The notes under the pieces are model-generated. The model was not told the DNA's origin. It saw only the letters and a program-made list of their open reading frames with translations, and ran no database searches. From Balanoglossus misakiensis (lineage: Eukaryota > Hemichordata), in assembly GCA_040954595.2 (NCBI GenBank), contig CM082591.2:8928001-8992000 (forward strand): a stretch of 64,000 nucleotides of DNA, given 5' to 3'. Both the position numbers and the translations under genes were made by a program. Numbering within the stretch: the first letter of the stretch is position 1; every line of letters starts with the position of its first letter. Shown here piece after piece: positions 1 through 12,425 of this stretch.

Positions 1-240
1 CGCTTTGAACAATGTTGCAAAAAGCTTTGTGTTGAAGCTTGCTACAAGACTTGGCGTGCTGAAGCCTCTTATACTAGTCTAAGTTGAACCTTAGCTGTAA
101 CTACATTTGTGAAAGCTTAACATTCAAATCAAAAAACGGTTACTAAACTTCTTAAAAGCTTGGTCAAAAACTTCAACAATGCTTTTCTATACAAACATTT
201 AAACAAGCTGAAATTGTTGAAGCTTTGTCAAAGGTGTTCA
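1..240. other. AT-rich non-coding stretch
   Basis: No convincing coding exon is seen. Several near-copies of AAGCTT-containing words occur on both strands (around 14-45 and 170-230), which suggests decayed repeat sequence, but no clean unit or boundary can be drawn. Confidence 0.3.
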
Positions 241-243
241 TTT

Positions 244-366
244 TTATTAGGTCCCATTGGTATATACCATGGGACCTTATGGGATCAGTTGCGTCGGCAT
301 GTATGGATGTATGTCTGTGTAGTCCCTCAATGGGACCACCGTGTCCTGGACACGATTTTTTTATTT
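244..366 (+). mobile_element. Short deletion derivative of the 56.4-61.4 kb repeat family
   Basis: The left part (about 244-325) matches the left end of the long element at 56384, and the right part (about 330-366) matches its right end near 61375-61414. The two ends are joined directly, so about 4.9 kb of internal sequence is absent. The left end itself contains a near-perfect 27-bp palindrome running from GGTCCCATTGG to CATGGGACC. This is seen by direct comparison within the window. The superfamily is not recognised. Confidence 0.65.
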
Positions 367-371
367 TCTCA

Positions 372-484
372 AACCACAACAAATTCTCATTGTAACTTTC
401 ATACTATAGAGATACTCATGTACACATGAGATGTTACAAATGAGTATTTCTATAGTATGAAAGTTACAAGTAGAGTTTGTGGTT
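372..484. repeat. Hairpin (inverted repeat), possible MITE
   Basis: Two arms of about 45-48 bp (372-419 and 440-484) are nearly perfect reverse complements, with about 20 bases between them. The arms begin AACCACAA and end at ACTCAT. It directly follows the short repeat copy, so it may be its 3' continuation or a separate foldback element. Confidence 0.75.
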
Positions 485-1799
485 GTTGATTGATTTTAAG
501 GGACAGCGATCGGCTTATACACATGTTTCAAACCATAGCCTCTGGTTACAGAAGTTGTAAACAGTCAATCCCGTAAGGCAGTGCGCTGTCTTATCAACTG
601 ACAAGGTGACAGCCACCATAGTCTGTGTCGTGATTTCAGAGCTCTGGAAAAGACTGCAAATTGGGTGAAAAGAAAGGACAAGAATCTAATTTCCTTATTA
701 ACTAGTACTACCTTTACTTGTGGATTCTTACTCCCTCCAACAAAGATTCTTCCAGGCAGTGTAGATCTTGCGCAGAATACTTGGCGCCTTGTAAGCTGAT
801 CTGGAAGAGAGAAAAACACATTATCCTCACGCTCGTGGAGGCAGACTGAAGCTGTACAAACTACCAGTATATTCTGTGTTCAGAGGGAAAGAAATTATAA
901 TCGACTGTGAGGACAACTACATTAATTGGCTGAGATTTGCAGCGATAGATTACTAGCAATTGCTCAGATGTGGCCAAAACACAGTCTGTGTCACTTGATG
1001 GCAAGTACATGTACATATCATCGTAAAATTGTGCCAAAAATGCAGGCGCACCATCAGAAATACACTAAACTTTCCAGGTGGGCTTCTGAAAAGTGGACGG
1101 GTTGTCACCAAAACAATCAGTTAGGTTCAAGAGCATCTTCAGTTTCAATATTATAATTGCACAAGGCTTGTGGAAACCTAGCTCTGTCAGGCAAGCTGGG
1201 CTTTGTGACTTACGGCCTCCCACCACAGCAGCCCTGCTGACTCCCAATACTAGGCTAAGCTGGCGGATTTACAATTGATCTGTTGCGCAGTAGTTTCATA
1301 GAGAATTTCCATCTGTGAACCAAAACTCGTGCACAGATCGCAGTTACCGAGCACACCTCATTCATACAGGACAACGAAGCACCTCACAACTTGTACAACG
1401 GCCCCCTTTGAACTTTCTGAGAGGAAATTCGCAGCCATCTCTCGCTCCCCCCCCAAAAAAAAAAAAAAAAAAATCATGCGCATGTGCATGAGACGATCTG
1501 GAGCCTTGAAATAAAGGTAACTGCGTTCAAGTAATACACAACAGGCAGTGAATGTATTTGAATACAGTTATTTTTATTATCCAATATCAGACCAATATCA
1601 CATGCAATCATATAAATACAAGCAATACTGTTACAAATAAAGCAAACCCCCACAAGAACCACAATACTCGGTGCAAAATTAAGGTCTGAATGAGTTAAGG
1701 TAAGTGTTCACCTGACGAGGAACTTCTAAGCATTGTGAAAAATGCAACTCTGAATACATTATAAATATGATTGTGACTTCTAGTCACCATGAAAACGAA
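485..1799. other. No recognisable gene
   Basis: Only short open frames without recognisable motifs are present. A long A-run follows a C-run at about 1450-1472. Nothing here could be assigned to a family. Confidence 0.4.
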
Positions 1800-1802
1800 T
1801 TA

Positions 1803-2907
1803 GGGACCATTCAGTTTTTACGGCCAGGGGGGGGGGGGGCAAAATCCAGGGGGGGGGGTCACTTAAATGTTGAAGTCCAAAAGGGGGGGGGGGGTCATCT
1901 GGTTTTTTTTAAATGTTTAGGGGGGGGGGGTCACATACTTGTGTCAACGAACTTTTACTTTTGAGTCCACAAAAATTGCAGTTTTGCGCCCTTTATTTTA
2001 CAATTACAATTGCTGGTTTGTCTAGTGTACCAGGGCAGAGTGCTTGCCGCCCCAACCCCACTTATGATATTATTTAACAAAGTAAATACATAAAGGAGAA
2101 TAATCGTTTAAACCATTTCCAAAAACTTGTACTTTCGCGCTGCATCTCCTATATACTAGAAGTTTTATAAATGATGTCATGACGAAGATGACTTCAAATC
2201 TTCTAACTTTGAGTGGAGTGGCAAAAGGTAAAATTGGTCCTCCCAAACATTGAGATAATTTGCTTTTGAGTTCATAAAAATGCAGTTTCACGCCCTTTAT
2301 TTTACAAAATTTTCACACCCACCCCCTCCATTCTTCACCACATATCATTTATTTGCTGGTTTGTCTAGTGCGCCAGGCCGGGCAGACTTCTTGCCACCCC
2401 ACCCCCGATGCTTTGAGTGGAGTGCCAAAATTAAAATTTGTCTGGCCTAACATTTAGTTACTTTGCTTTTGAGTTCATTAAAATGCAACTTGGAGCACCG
2501 TCTTTTACAAAAATTTGTTATGTGGGAGGGGGACACCCCCTCCCAAGCCCACCGACGCCACTTTAGAGTTTTACCAGTTCTAGCAACTATTATATTGACT
2601 TGTCATTTTATTTTGATCATAGATTTCTTTATTGCAACGATATACTATTATATACTTCACTTACTTTTAAGACACTTATAATTGAGGTGGGAGGAGCCTC
2701 ATTCCCTTTATTGGATACAGTGTACATAGGATCAGGAAGGCGAATGTTTTCGGCGTGTGGGGGGGGGGGTCATCATATTTTTGGGTCTGTCAAAGGGGGG
2801 TCATCATTTTTTGGTGCTGGGTGAAGGGGGGTCGGCCTGATTTTGAAAACCGATGACACAAACTTGCCGCCCCCCCCCCCACCCAGCCGTAAAAACTGAA
2901 CGGTCCC
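1803..2907. mobile_element. PIF/Harbinger-type MITE with G-run termini, copy 1
   Basis: The ends are inverted repeats. The left starts GGGACCATTCAGTTTTTACG followed by a G-run, and the right is the complement, ending in a C-run and CGGTCCC. The element is flanked by a direct TTA at 1800-1802 and 2908-2910, matching the 3-bp TWA target duplication known for PIF/Harbinger transposons. It is 1,105 bp with no transposase. Internal segments around 1980 and 2290 repeat each other, and G-runs of 9-12 recur at both ends. A second copy lies at 60244-61033. Confidence 0.8.
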
Positions 2908-2911
2908 TTAA

Positions 2912-3627
2912 GGTGGCATTGCATGAAAAGTTGTGATTTTTGCCAAATTTTACTTTTTTACATAAATCGGTAGGCCTAATACTGACCCACATCCTGACTA
3001 ATACGTCTTGGCGGAAATGGTGCATAATCACCCCAAAATAGCACTTTTCTGAATGAGTTTACAGCTTAACAAATAGGTGTCAACAATGCAAATGGCCGTT
3101 TTTCTCAGTTTGCATTTTCGCTGCTCTTGACAACTTCAGACAAAAATAGCTTCGCACTGCGTTGGCCGAATTTGCTCAAATTTTAACAGGGGATTGTGTA
3201 TGACCCATCCAACAAAACGGTATTTTTGTTAGTCGATAAAGTGTCCCTGGCGGGAATAAACTCCGATTCAATACAACTCACCGTGAATTTGATCAAATTT
3301 TACTAAAAATCTAACTTTCAAACGCTGTTTCTCCTCAATGGAAGCAGATAACGCAAAACAAAATTACCGTTTTTTGCACGTGTACTCTAGTTTCGAATGA
3401 CATATTAAGATGCATGATGCATGGTCAACTTTTTTACCTAATATAAATTTAATAACACCCTTTTTTCAGCCAAAATCGCCACCATATCCGGGGATCAATA
3501 ATATTTTCAAAAACAAAAGTTCAAAATCCCAGCTTCCAGAATATATATGGTTTATGGGGGTTTTAACGTTGTCTTTGATGAGAAATAGGCCTCTGAAAAA
3601 GTCTCGACGGTTTCATGCAATGCCACC
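2912..3627. mobile_element. TTAA-flanked MITE (716 bp)
   Basis: Perfect 17-bp terminal inverted repeats (GGTGGCATTGCATGAAA at 2912-2928 and its complement at 3611-3627) are flanked by TTAA on both sides (2908-2911 and 3628-3631). A TTAA duplication is typical of piggyBac-like elements, but the termini are not a pattern I recognise. It abuts the Harbinger MITE, whose right TTA duplication overlaps this TTAA. Confidence 0.75.
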
Positions 3628-3631
3628 TTAA

Positions 3632-4995
3632 TTCCCCTTGGACACGTGCAGAGAAAACAGCTGTGGCACCCCCTCTACGAAAGCTGTAGTCATAGAAGGC
3701 AATCGGTGGAATACCTGCCCGGTCAAGCAAAGTGCACAGTTTGGTTGTGAAACTTTTTGTTTGTGAGGGCAGACAGTTTTTCCCCATTTGGGTACACATC
3801 TGCTTTTGCAGTACTTTGATATCATCAGCTGCATTGCCGAAGGTAAATCAAGTTTTGAACCTGGGAGGGATAAAATTAGGGTGGAATGCACTCGGCTACG
3901 ACTCTGATTTGTCTTCGACCATGTGATTGCAATGACCACCACAGTAGCGGGGAACTTAAAATATACGGGAAAGGTGGACTGTAGGGTCAAACTTTTGGGG
4001 AACCAAATTGGACTTTCTCAGAAACAGGAGGATTGCCGTGTGAAAAGCAGCCCACGGAGTAATATCTCCAGACGAGGATAAATCCAAAAACTGGAGAATC
4101 GATAACAAAATGCCTGCGGTAATAGCTAATTTACGTCTTGGGACCCAGAGAAAACAATGGAAAATCCCTTGTGTTAAACGTGGTAAAATAGGGTGGACTA
4201 TCTGCCCATCAAATCCATTACACTTATGCAAAAGTCTTACAGCGTTCATGTATTGCTTCAGTGTACTTACTGTTTCTGAGATGACCTGAATAAAAAAAAA
4301 TTGTTCGTGGAGATGCTGGAACTGGTGTTATGCCAAAATGAAGGCAAAAGATAAGGTAAGTCTTCCACTGGGAATCAAAATTTCGCACATAGGGTGGCGT
4401 CAACTTCTGATTCAAGCAACCTTACCTTTGGGGTTTGTTTCTGCTCCTGTGGAAAGGTCAGAGATATTACCAATTGTTGTTTACACTGAAATAAATTGTC
4501 ATCAATGTGATGATTTCTCGTGCCTCGGCCTCTAGTCAGCTTCACAAAACGATGGCGACTGCTGCTATTTAGTTCCCAACGGCTAAGGGCGTCTGTCACC
4601 CTGTTTTCTGAGCCTGGGAGATGCACTGCTTTGATTTGGAATTGACGTTTCATGTGATCTCGCGTGCAGCTGGCGTTGACAGTGGCTTCATTATCGCACT
4701 GAATAATCAACCTACGACCAACCAGTTGGTCAGCCCATAATATGCATGCTATGACCACAGTCATCATTTCTAAACAGCTGATGTGGAACTCAACTGCGTA
4801 CATGTTCTGGAAACTGACAATGAAATTATTCATTGAAGTATGTGCCCCCCCCCCTCTCCGAGCACCCAAAAGTCAAGCATCTGCTGTGAGTAATTCATCA
4901 AGTAAAAACCAATCGTCAATAGGTACTAATGGTGTGCTGTTAAAGTCATCTAAGAAAGTCAGCGACCACCGATGTTATTTTTCATTTCTGAGTTT
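3632..4995 (-). pseudogene. Decayed tyrosine-recombinase retroelement (DIRS/Ngaro-like): RNase H and recombinase
   Basis: Reading the minus strand, about 4990-4540 encodes an RNase H region with DDWFLLDELLTADA, then CDNEATV and DALSRW. The latter two motifs are typical of the RNase H that follows the reverse transcriptase in DIRS/Ngaro elements. About 4415-3632 then encodes a tyrosine recombinase in shifted frames: a PRRKLAIT/DLSSSGD/WAAFHTAILLFLRKSNLVP block, and the box containing YSFRRGGATAVF. At least three frame changes and several stops make it inactive. The reverse transcriptase core and the end of the recombinase with its catalytic tyrosine are missing; the 3' part stops at the MITE ending at 3627. 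Order and orientation (RNase H, then recombinase) fit the family. Confidence 0.75.
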
Positions 4996-6160
4996 ATGTT
5001 GAAACGGTGGTGATTGCACCTGAGTTTGGGCACAGTAATGTTATTGATTGTGTCAAACTTGCGGCCTCATAAAACCATGACTGCCAGACTGGTGCTGGTT
5101 GACAGGCTTTCTCCTTTGTTTCATCAAATGAGAAACGACCACACTCTTATGTGATATTGAACAAACTGTATTAACTAATGCAACACCTGCAGTGTTGATC
5201 AACAACTATATCGAACTCAGCTCACAAACTATGTTTTGCAATAAAATCTTGGAAAGAACTACTGATAAACTATGGCTTCAATGCCAAATACACACTGCAT
5301 GTGATATGGAAATATCAGCATCGACTCTAAAAAAAAACTCTTATTAACTCAAAGTGTTCACAGGAATAAATGTCTCTATCTCTCTATACAAAACTTTACT
5401 GTAGAGTTCTCCAAACGTGTCAGAAATTACACGCAGAAAGTTCAAATGCGACTCCACGTCTTCACTGAAACACACGCGACGAAACTCAATGTCGGTCACA
5501 CACGCGAAAGTCCGCAACAAGGCGCGAGTTCCAGGCTACGATCTACAGATCAACATCTATGGGTGTGGTCACCTCGATGACGTCACTCGGGCGCTCGGCA
5601 AAACTTCGTGTAATCGTCGGGCTCCAACGATGACAGTACGATTACATCCGGGACACTCCAATAAAGTTTGTTGCTCATCTATCGGCAAAGTTCACTGAAA
5701 TCGTCTCAATAAACGTTCAAAGGCAAAATACGCACTGCCTATGAACTACATAGAATGTCAGCAAATCAACTCCAACTCACTGTGAAACGTCTGTCTCCGC
5801 TCTCGACGGGTAACAGCTAAATCTTCCGTAGACCTCTGAATAAACGGTGCAGCTTTCTCTCCGTCACATGCGCGAAATCTGCTGACTCATGTGATGAGTC
5901 AGGACGGCTATATTTTCTCAGCAAAAACAGTCCATCCCGCGACCATCCGGCATCTACGGAAACATCGGACTTGGCGGAAGTCTGCCTCGAAGTAGCGGAT
6001 CCGTCATCGCGTTCACAACGCCAAAATATCTCAATCAAAATCTGCATCGGCGATCAAACCCTCATCAGTTTGACGCCGTGCTCTCAAGTTCTTAGAAAGT
6101 TTTCTCAAATCAGACCCCCTAGCTAGGTCGTATTACGAACAACTCCCTTGCTAGTGGTCG
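4996..6160. other. Unassigned repeat-like stretch
   Basis: There is no recognisable coding sequence. Similar phrases recur around 5270-5340 and 5720-5790 (for example CACACTGC/CGCACTGC preceded by CAAA), suggesting a repetitive untranslated part of a retroelement between the two recombinase remnants. The boundaries are not visible. Confidence 0.3.
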
Positions 6161-6478
6161 TATACTAAATACTATGCCGGCTACAGTAGCTTCCGCCCGC
6201 TCACTGCCCCACAGTTCACCTCAAAGCTCCGCACCCATCTTAGTCGCCTCGGGGTGCAGGTCAGTGAATACTCTTCACACAGTCTCCGCCGGAGAGGGGC
6301 ATCCTGGGCAATACAGTGTGGGGTTCCCAGTGACGTAATTAAGCTGATGGGGGATTGGAGGAGTGACGCATACCTTTGTTACTTGGTCCTCCCCCTCCCT
6401 TTCAAAGTTAACTCTGTTAAGCTTTGTGCCAAACAGCTTCCTTTTTCTATTTCTACATTTATAGCAAGTTTTCTGTGA
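6161..6478 (+). pseudogene. Tyrosine recombinase C-terminal fragment (DIRS/Ngaro-like)
   Basis: An open frame without a start encodes the C-terminal half of a tyrosine recombinase of the type carried by DIRS/Ngaro retrotransposons: SHSLRRRGASWA (conserved H..R), then GVPSDVIKLMGDWRSDAYL, which holds the W/H position and the likely nucleophilic tyrosine. It stops at a TGA at 6476. It lies on the opposite strand from the 3.6-5.0 kb copy and differs in sequence, so it is a separate insertion or an inverted fragment. The rest of the element is absent. No activity is expected. Confidence 0.7.
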
Positions 6479-6639
6479 CTACCGGGTACCACTACTATAT
6501 TGGGTTTTTGGGAGAATTTTGTAGTTAACACAGACAGACACCAACTGTCCATTAGTATGTGTTTTTGTCAATAATAAAGTTTCCCAAAGTTGTTCCCAAT
6601 TTGTGTGTCCCAGTGTGGTTTGTGTGTGGGAGCCAGTTA

Positions 6640-9600
6640 GACCATGAGCCAGTAGGGGTTTACCTCCCCCCCCCCAGGGGAATTTTTGAGACAATGTTTT
6701 TCTGAAAGCCTATCATATACTGAGTAAAACTCACTTTGTTTGCCTTCTGGGCACCGGGGCGTTTTCGAGTTATTGGCTTCTAAATTATATTGGGTAACGT
6801 ATGTAGAAATGCCTAAAAGTGCATATAAATTGACGTAGGGGGGTAAATTAGTCTTGTAAAATACTGTCTCTCTGAATGTATACCTACAACAAAAGGGAAG
6901 TATTTGGTATCAAAAGAAAGCTTAATAAACAAGCTTTCCATTAATTATAAAATGAAAGTGATATGACAAAACATGACATCATAGTGACGTCATAAGTCAA
7001 AATACCCTTACGAAAATGGTGTTCTGTTCACCTATAAATGTGAGGTTTTGCAAAACACGTCTCTGAGCAATTGTACTGATGAAAACTGTGATGTGTTTGG
7101 TATCAACAGAAAGCTGATAGAGTAAAGTATCTAATTATTGCAAAAAATGATATAATAATCAATTACGTCATCATTACGTCATACTTCCAAGTACCCTTAC
7201 CAATTAGTGACTATGATGACAAATTTTTACCCTAGGAGATAGGTGCCTTTAAATAAAAAAAAATTGGTAAGGAAGGTTTGTGAAGTCCATTCTATGTAAA
7301 CAATGGTGCTGATTCCAAAAAAGTCAGTCTTATTGACCCCACCAAAGACAAAATTGCCATTTTGGCACTTTTTTACCCTAAAAGGTCATTTTTAGAAAAC
7401 ACTACAAACACACTGTTTTCGTCACATTCGAAGATCTGATGACATATGATATGCCTATTCTATGTAAAATTTGGTTGATATTACGAAAAAAGCAGTCTGA
7501 CTGACCCCACCCAAGACAAAATTGCCATTTTGGCACTTTTTAACCCAAAAAAGGTCATTTTTAGAAAACACTAAAAACACACTGTTTTCATCACATTCGA
7601 AGATCTGATGACATATGATATGCCTATTCTATGTAAAATTTGGTTAATATTAAGACAAAAGCAGTCTGACTGACCCCAAACGAGACAGAATTGCCTTTTT
7701 GACCATTTTTTGCCCAAAAACGTCATTTTTAGACAAAACTTTAAACACACTCTTCTCTTTATATTGATTGATTTGCTGATATATGGAAAGTCAATTCTAT
7801 GTGTAAAATGGTGACTATAAAACATAAATCAAACCCCAATCAATACAAAAATGCCATTTTTGGCCATATTTTTGAGGTCAAAAACGGTCATTTTTACAAA
7901 AAAAACTAAAAACAAACTGTTTTCTTCATATTCAGAGATCATGTGATATATGAAAAGTTTATGCTATGTAAAATAGTTCTGATTCCAGAAATAGCAGCCT
8001 TATTGACCCCCACTCAAGGCAAATGTGCCATTTTTGCCACTTTTTGCCCCAAAAATGTCATTTTTAGAAAACACTCAAAACTTATATATTTTCTTCACTT
8101 TCGGAGATCTGATAATGTATTATATACCCACCCTGTGTAAAATTTGGTAGGTATTCAAAAAAGTAGGTTTATTGGCGCCACTCAAGATTAAAGTGCGTTT
8201 TTTGGCAAGTTTTTGCCCAAAAAGGCCATTTTAAGAAATAAGCAAAGGTTTTTCTTTATTTTTGGAAATGTATGAAAAGTCAATTTATTGAAAAATTGGT
8301 GTTGATTCTAGAAAAAGCAATCTTATTGATCTCAATGAAGATGAAAATACTTTTTGCCCAAAAAGGGTCATTTTTAGAAAATACTAAAACATGCTATTTT
8401 TTTCCCTTTGGTGATCTAATAATAAATAAAAGTTCATTCTATCCTAAAAGTAGCGATTTTTCCAAAAAAGCACTCTTACTGACTCCACAGAGGGAAAAAA
8501 TGCCATTTTGGCCACTTTGCTCAAAAAAGGTAACTGTTTGAAACTTCTTTCTTTATTTTCAGAGATCTTATGATGTACGGAGAAGGTCCATTTTTGTTGA
8601 AAGGGAGCCGATTCCAAAAAAAAAAAAATCTTTTCAGCCCTACAAAATTGTCATTTTGGCCATTTTTGGTCAAAAAGGTCATTTCAAGAAAAAATGAAAA
8701 CAAGCTGTTTTCTTCGTATTTAAATGTTTGATTATGAATGGAAAGTCCGTTTTTTGCAAAAAATATGCTGATACCAACACAACAGTCTTATTAAGACCCC
8801 ACTCAATACAAAATTACCACTAAGCCATCTTCTAGTCAACAATTGTATTTTTCAGAAAACAAAATAATTGGTGTTTTTTGCCTTTTGAGTTTTGATGTTA
8901 TATTTGCATATTTAAAATGTCATACCATATGATCTCAGTTGAATTGATGATATTGAAAGGCAGAGTTGCCACAAGTTGGCACATTTAGCCTAAAATGGAA
9001 CTCAACAATAAAACGAGACGATCCATGTATTCACACAGTATACTATAAGTAGGTTATACATGGTATAAATTTTTTTATGTACATCTATACCAGCTCCGGA
9101 TAGATTTTTGACATTTATCCTCTTCGTTCTGAATACAAAATCAGAAATTATATTATATCATGATACCTCCGTCATTTTGATTGGACAGGGGTGCAATCCC
9201 ACGATGCTAAATACTCAATAGAGCTAAAACTGGCCCCTGAACTAGCACACAACGGGAAAATGTGGGTTTAAACCTAATAAATATAATAAAAACTCTTAAA
9301 TTCCTTGACGTTTCAATTTGGAGATGCTCTAAGTGAATATTTGGGACTTTGCCATGCGCAGTGCCTGTCTTTTTGTCGCCTGTATCATGTTTAATGCTTG
9401 GTCCTGGGCGACGTGTTTAGATTCATCGATGCGACTTTGGTTCAATTCGTATAACTTCTTTTACTCTCGACGCTGTTTCATCATCATTATGAGTTCAATT
9501 TGGGCTATCTCCAAATGCAAACATTTTTTTCTCTAGAAAATGTTTAAAATTATAAATTTGTCTTAAGTAGGTCTTTTTAGGCAATAAATTGCCAAAAACG

Positions 9601-10412
9601 CAATTTTGACTAGAATGGGGTCTTTTTTACATAGAATGGACTTTTCATACATAATCAGATCTCTGAATATGAAGAAAACATTTTGTTTTTAGTTTTTTTG
9701 TAAAAATGACCTTTTTTGACCTCAAAAATGTGGCCAAAAATGGCATTTTTGTATTGATTGGGGTCAAAAGACTGCTTTATGTTTTATAGTCACCATTTTA
9801 CACATATAATTGACTTTCCATATATCATCAAATCAATCAATATGAAGAGAAGAGTGTGTTTTAAGTTTTGTCTAAAAATGACGTTTTTGGGCAAAAATGG
9901 TCAAAAAGGCAATTCTGTCTCGTTTGGGGTCAGTCAGATTGCTTTTGTCGTAATATCAACCAAATTTTACATAGAATAGGCATATCATATGTCATCAGAT
10001 CTTCGAATGTGACGAAAACAGTGTGTTTTTAGTGTTTTCTAAAAATGACCTTTTTGGGTTAAAAAGTGCCAAAATGGCAATTTTGTCTTGGGTGGGGTCA
10101 ATAAGACTGACTTTTTTGGAATCAACACCATTTTTTACATAGAATGGACTTCACAAACCTTCCTTACCAATTTTTTTTATTTAAAGGCACCTATCTCCTA
10201 TGGTAATAACTTGTCATCATAGTCACTAATTGGTAAGGGTACTTGGAAGTATGACGTAATGATGACGTAATTGATTATTATATCATTTTTTTGCAATAAT
10301 TAGATACTTTACTCAATCAGCTTTCTGTTGATACCAAACACATCACAGTTTTCATCAGTACAATTGCTCAGAGGGGGGGGGGGGGAAGGTAAACCCCTAC
10401 TGGCTCATGGTC
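6640..10412. mobile_element. Foldback element, family A, copy 1 (3.8 kb)
   Basis: The ends are inverted repeats: the left begins GACCATGAGCCAGTAGGGG and the right is its complement, ending at 10412. The similarity continues inwards for well over 1 kb (7200-7320 matches the complement of 10110-10200, for example), so the whole element folds back. An outer arm of about 590 bp encloses a core equivalent to family B. The arms consist of degenerate ~168-bp units, each with an ATTCTATGTAAAA box, a GACCCC box and GTCATTTTTAGAAAA. A C-run lies near the left end and a G-run near the right. No transposase frame is present, so it is probably non-autonomous. Flanking TTA/AAA suggests a TA or TTA target. 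Confidence 0.8.
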
Positions 10413-10475
10413 AAAGTGTGCCTTAAACAGTGTACACATGTATTTATGACAATAAAGTACTATTTTTTTCCACAG

Positions 10476-11737
10476 AGTATGTGATTTTTGGGTGTGTACA
10501 GAAGTTGAGAAGAAGCATACACACTACCATTGCCTGATTTGCCAGAAAATCCTCTCACGGAACAACATTTATTGACCATATTATAAAGTGCCGAAGCAAA
10601 ACACCAATAGCTGAAAGTACAACTACCAGTGCAAGCAGAAACTCCATTAACAAGAATGGTTACCCCACATTGACTGCAACGGTAGAAAGGGAAGAGGATG
10701 TGAAAGACGAAAATGATGGTGGTGTTTGTACCCAGACGAATGAAGTTAAAAGCTCATCACGGGAACAGCATAAATCAAAGAATAAAAGAAACCTGCATAT
10801 TTTGTCGCTAAAACACATATGAACACCATGGACAGATGTAAGCAATGTAGTAAACAAATGCTGAGGAGGAATCTGAAAAGACACATGAAAATGCAACACA
10901 AGAGTCTGGCCAAAAGTGGTGATACTGAAAATAACTACCACGACGGCATTCTTGTAGATGCAGAAAGTGGGATATACCTTGTAGAGAAATCAAGAAAGGG
11001 ATTAGGATATCCAATCCATGTGCAGCGCAAAGTGGGGTCATCTACTCAGGTGATGAAGTGTGAGAGCACTGCTTGCAATATTGTTACTGGGGCTGTAGCA
11101 CGAGGAGGAAATGTGTCGCATCTGTGTCCACACTTGCAGAGTACAAGTTTTCTGAAGGAGGGAGAAGAAATTGCACTTCAGGACGAAGTATTATCCAAGA
11201 CAAAGAAAATTTCTAAAGCTAGAGAATCAGAATGTCTTGAAGCTAAAGAAAGTGCAAAGAAGGCAAAGGTTCCAGTATTAACAGCTCGGCACCACACAGG
11301 CCCATCATATTTATTTTTTTCAGTATTTGATGGGAAAATAAGGTATTACTCTCGTCTTGGCCGTGTTGTTGTCAGTGTTGACAAGACTAATGGCGTAACT
11401 ATATGCAGATGTTGCAAGGCACGTAGGTGCTGTGTACACAAGGCACTTATAACATGGTATCTGTTACAATCCAACAAAAGTCCAGAAGACGAACCACATC
11501 GACAGAGTATGCCATGTTGTAACAGTGAAGTGACAGATTCAGTAGAAGTTACAACCGAAATGCTGAATTACATAATGACTGAAAAACTAGTGGATGAGGA
11601 CAATATAAGTGCTGAGACATCTGGATGAAAAACCTTGAGTGAGATTGTTCCCACTGAAGACAAGTGTCAGCTCTGTGAATAGACTATCCTGGTATCAAGA
11701 AGTGGTATCATTGTTGATCTGGATTCATTTTGTAAAG
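10476..11737 (+). pseudogene. KDZ/Zisupton-like gene, exon A (zinc fingers and SWIM-like motif)
   Basis: The exon follows a good acceptor (a T-run then CACAG) and is open in pieces. The first piece carries a C2HC finger (CLICQK...H...C) and shifts frame near 10570. The longest piece (10819-11628, 269 residues) has a C2H2 finger (C7, C10, H22, H27), a second cysteine/histidine cluster (C81, C86, C103, H105) and a SWIM-like CxCx6CxH (C196, C198, C205, H207). After an in-frame TGA at 11626 the family resemblance goes on (SEIVPTEDKCQLCE) past a TAG to a donor at 11738. SWIM fingers are reported for Zisupton transposases. The exon's last base is in phase with the next exon. The stops and frameshifts indicate a pseudogene, or a poor assembly. 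Confidence 0.6.
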
Positions 11738-12018
11738 GTCATTAAACCATATTATGAAAATCACATAAAGAAAGTTACATCTATTAGCATGAATGACGAT
11801 ACATTTATCATTTTCAAATAAACTTTATCCTTAGGTCGACATGTGTCATCCACATTATTTCAATTATTGAAGGTGCATTTTTGTTAATTTAGTCAGTGTA
11901 TTCAATTTTTTGTTTTGTTTTGTATTTCATAGAAAGTGTGCTAGCATACTGAACATCGATGACACCTGCACACACATATTGTATACCAGTATGTTACTGT
12001 TTCTTCTGTTATTTGCAG

Positions 12019-12158
12019 ATAAGCTGGTATTTGTACGGAGTTGTCCCTCATGCAAAGTGACCTACAGGTATCAAGAATGCGATGATGGCATACATAACTT
12101 TAACAACAAACTATTCCTGACTCATCGTTTGTGTTTGTGGTTGAGAGCCAATGTTAAG
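12019..12158 (+). pseudogene. KDZ/Zisupton-like gene, exon B
   Basis: A 140-bp exon with acceptor AG at 12017-12018 and donor GT at 12159. It encodes a C-x2-C (SCPSC) followed by YRYQECDDGIHNFNNKLFL, a block I recognise from the cysteine-rich part of KDZ-type transposases and their unnamed metazoan relatives. It begins with the two bases that complete the codon left open by exon A and ends in phase 0. No lesion is seen in this exon. Confidence 0.65.
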
Positions 12159-12223
12159 GTAGTGGCAAGTGTACATCCAAGAACTGATTCATGTATATAT
12201 TAAACTTACTATTCAACTAGGCA

Positions 12224-12425
<202 letters not shown>

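Noticed and set aside
565-819. 84-residue minus-strand frame
   Set aside because: No recognisable motif, no splice sites or start context; left unannotated.
1767-1964. Glycine-rich 65-residue frame
   Set aside because: The glycines are G-runs of the Harbinger-type MITE.
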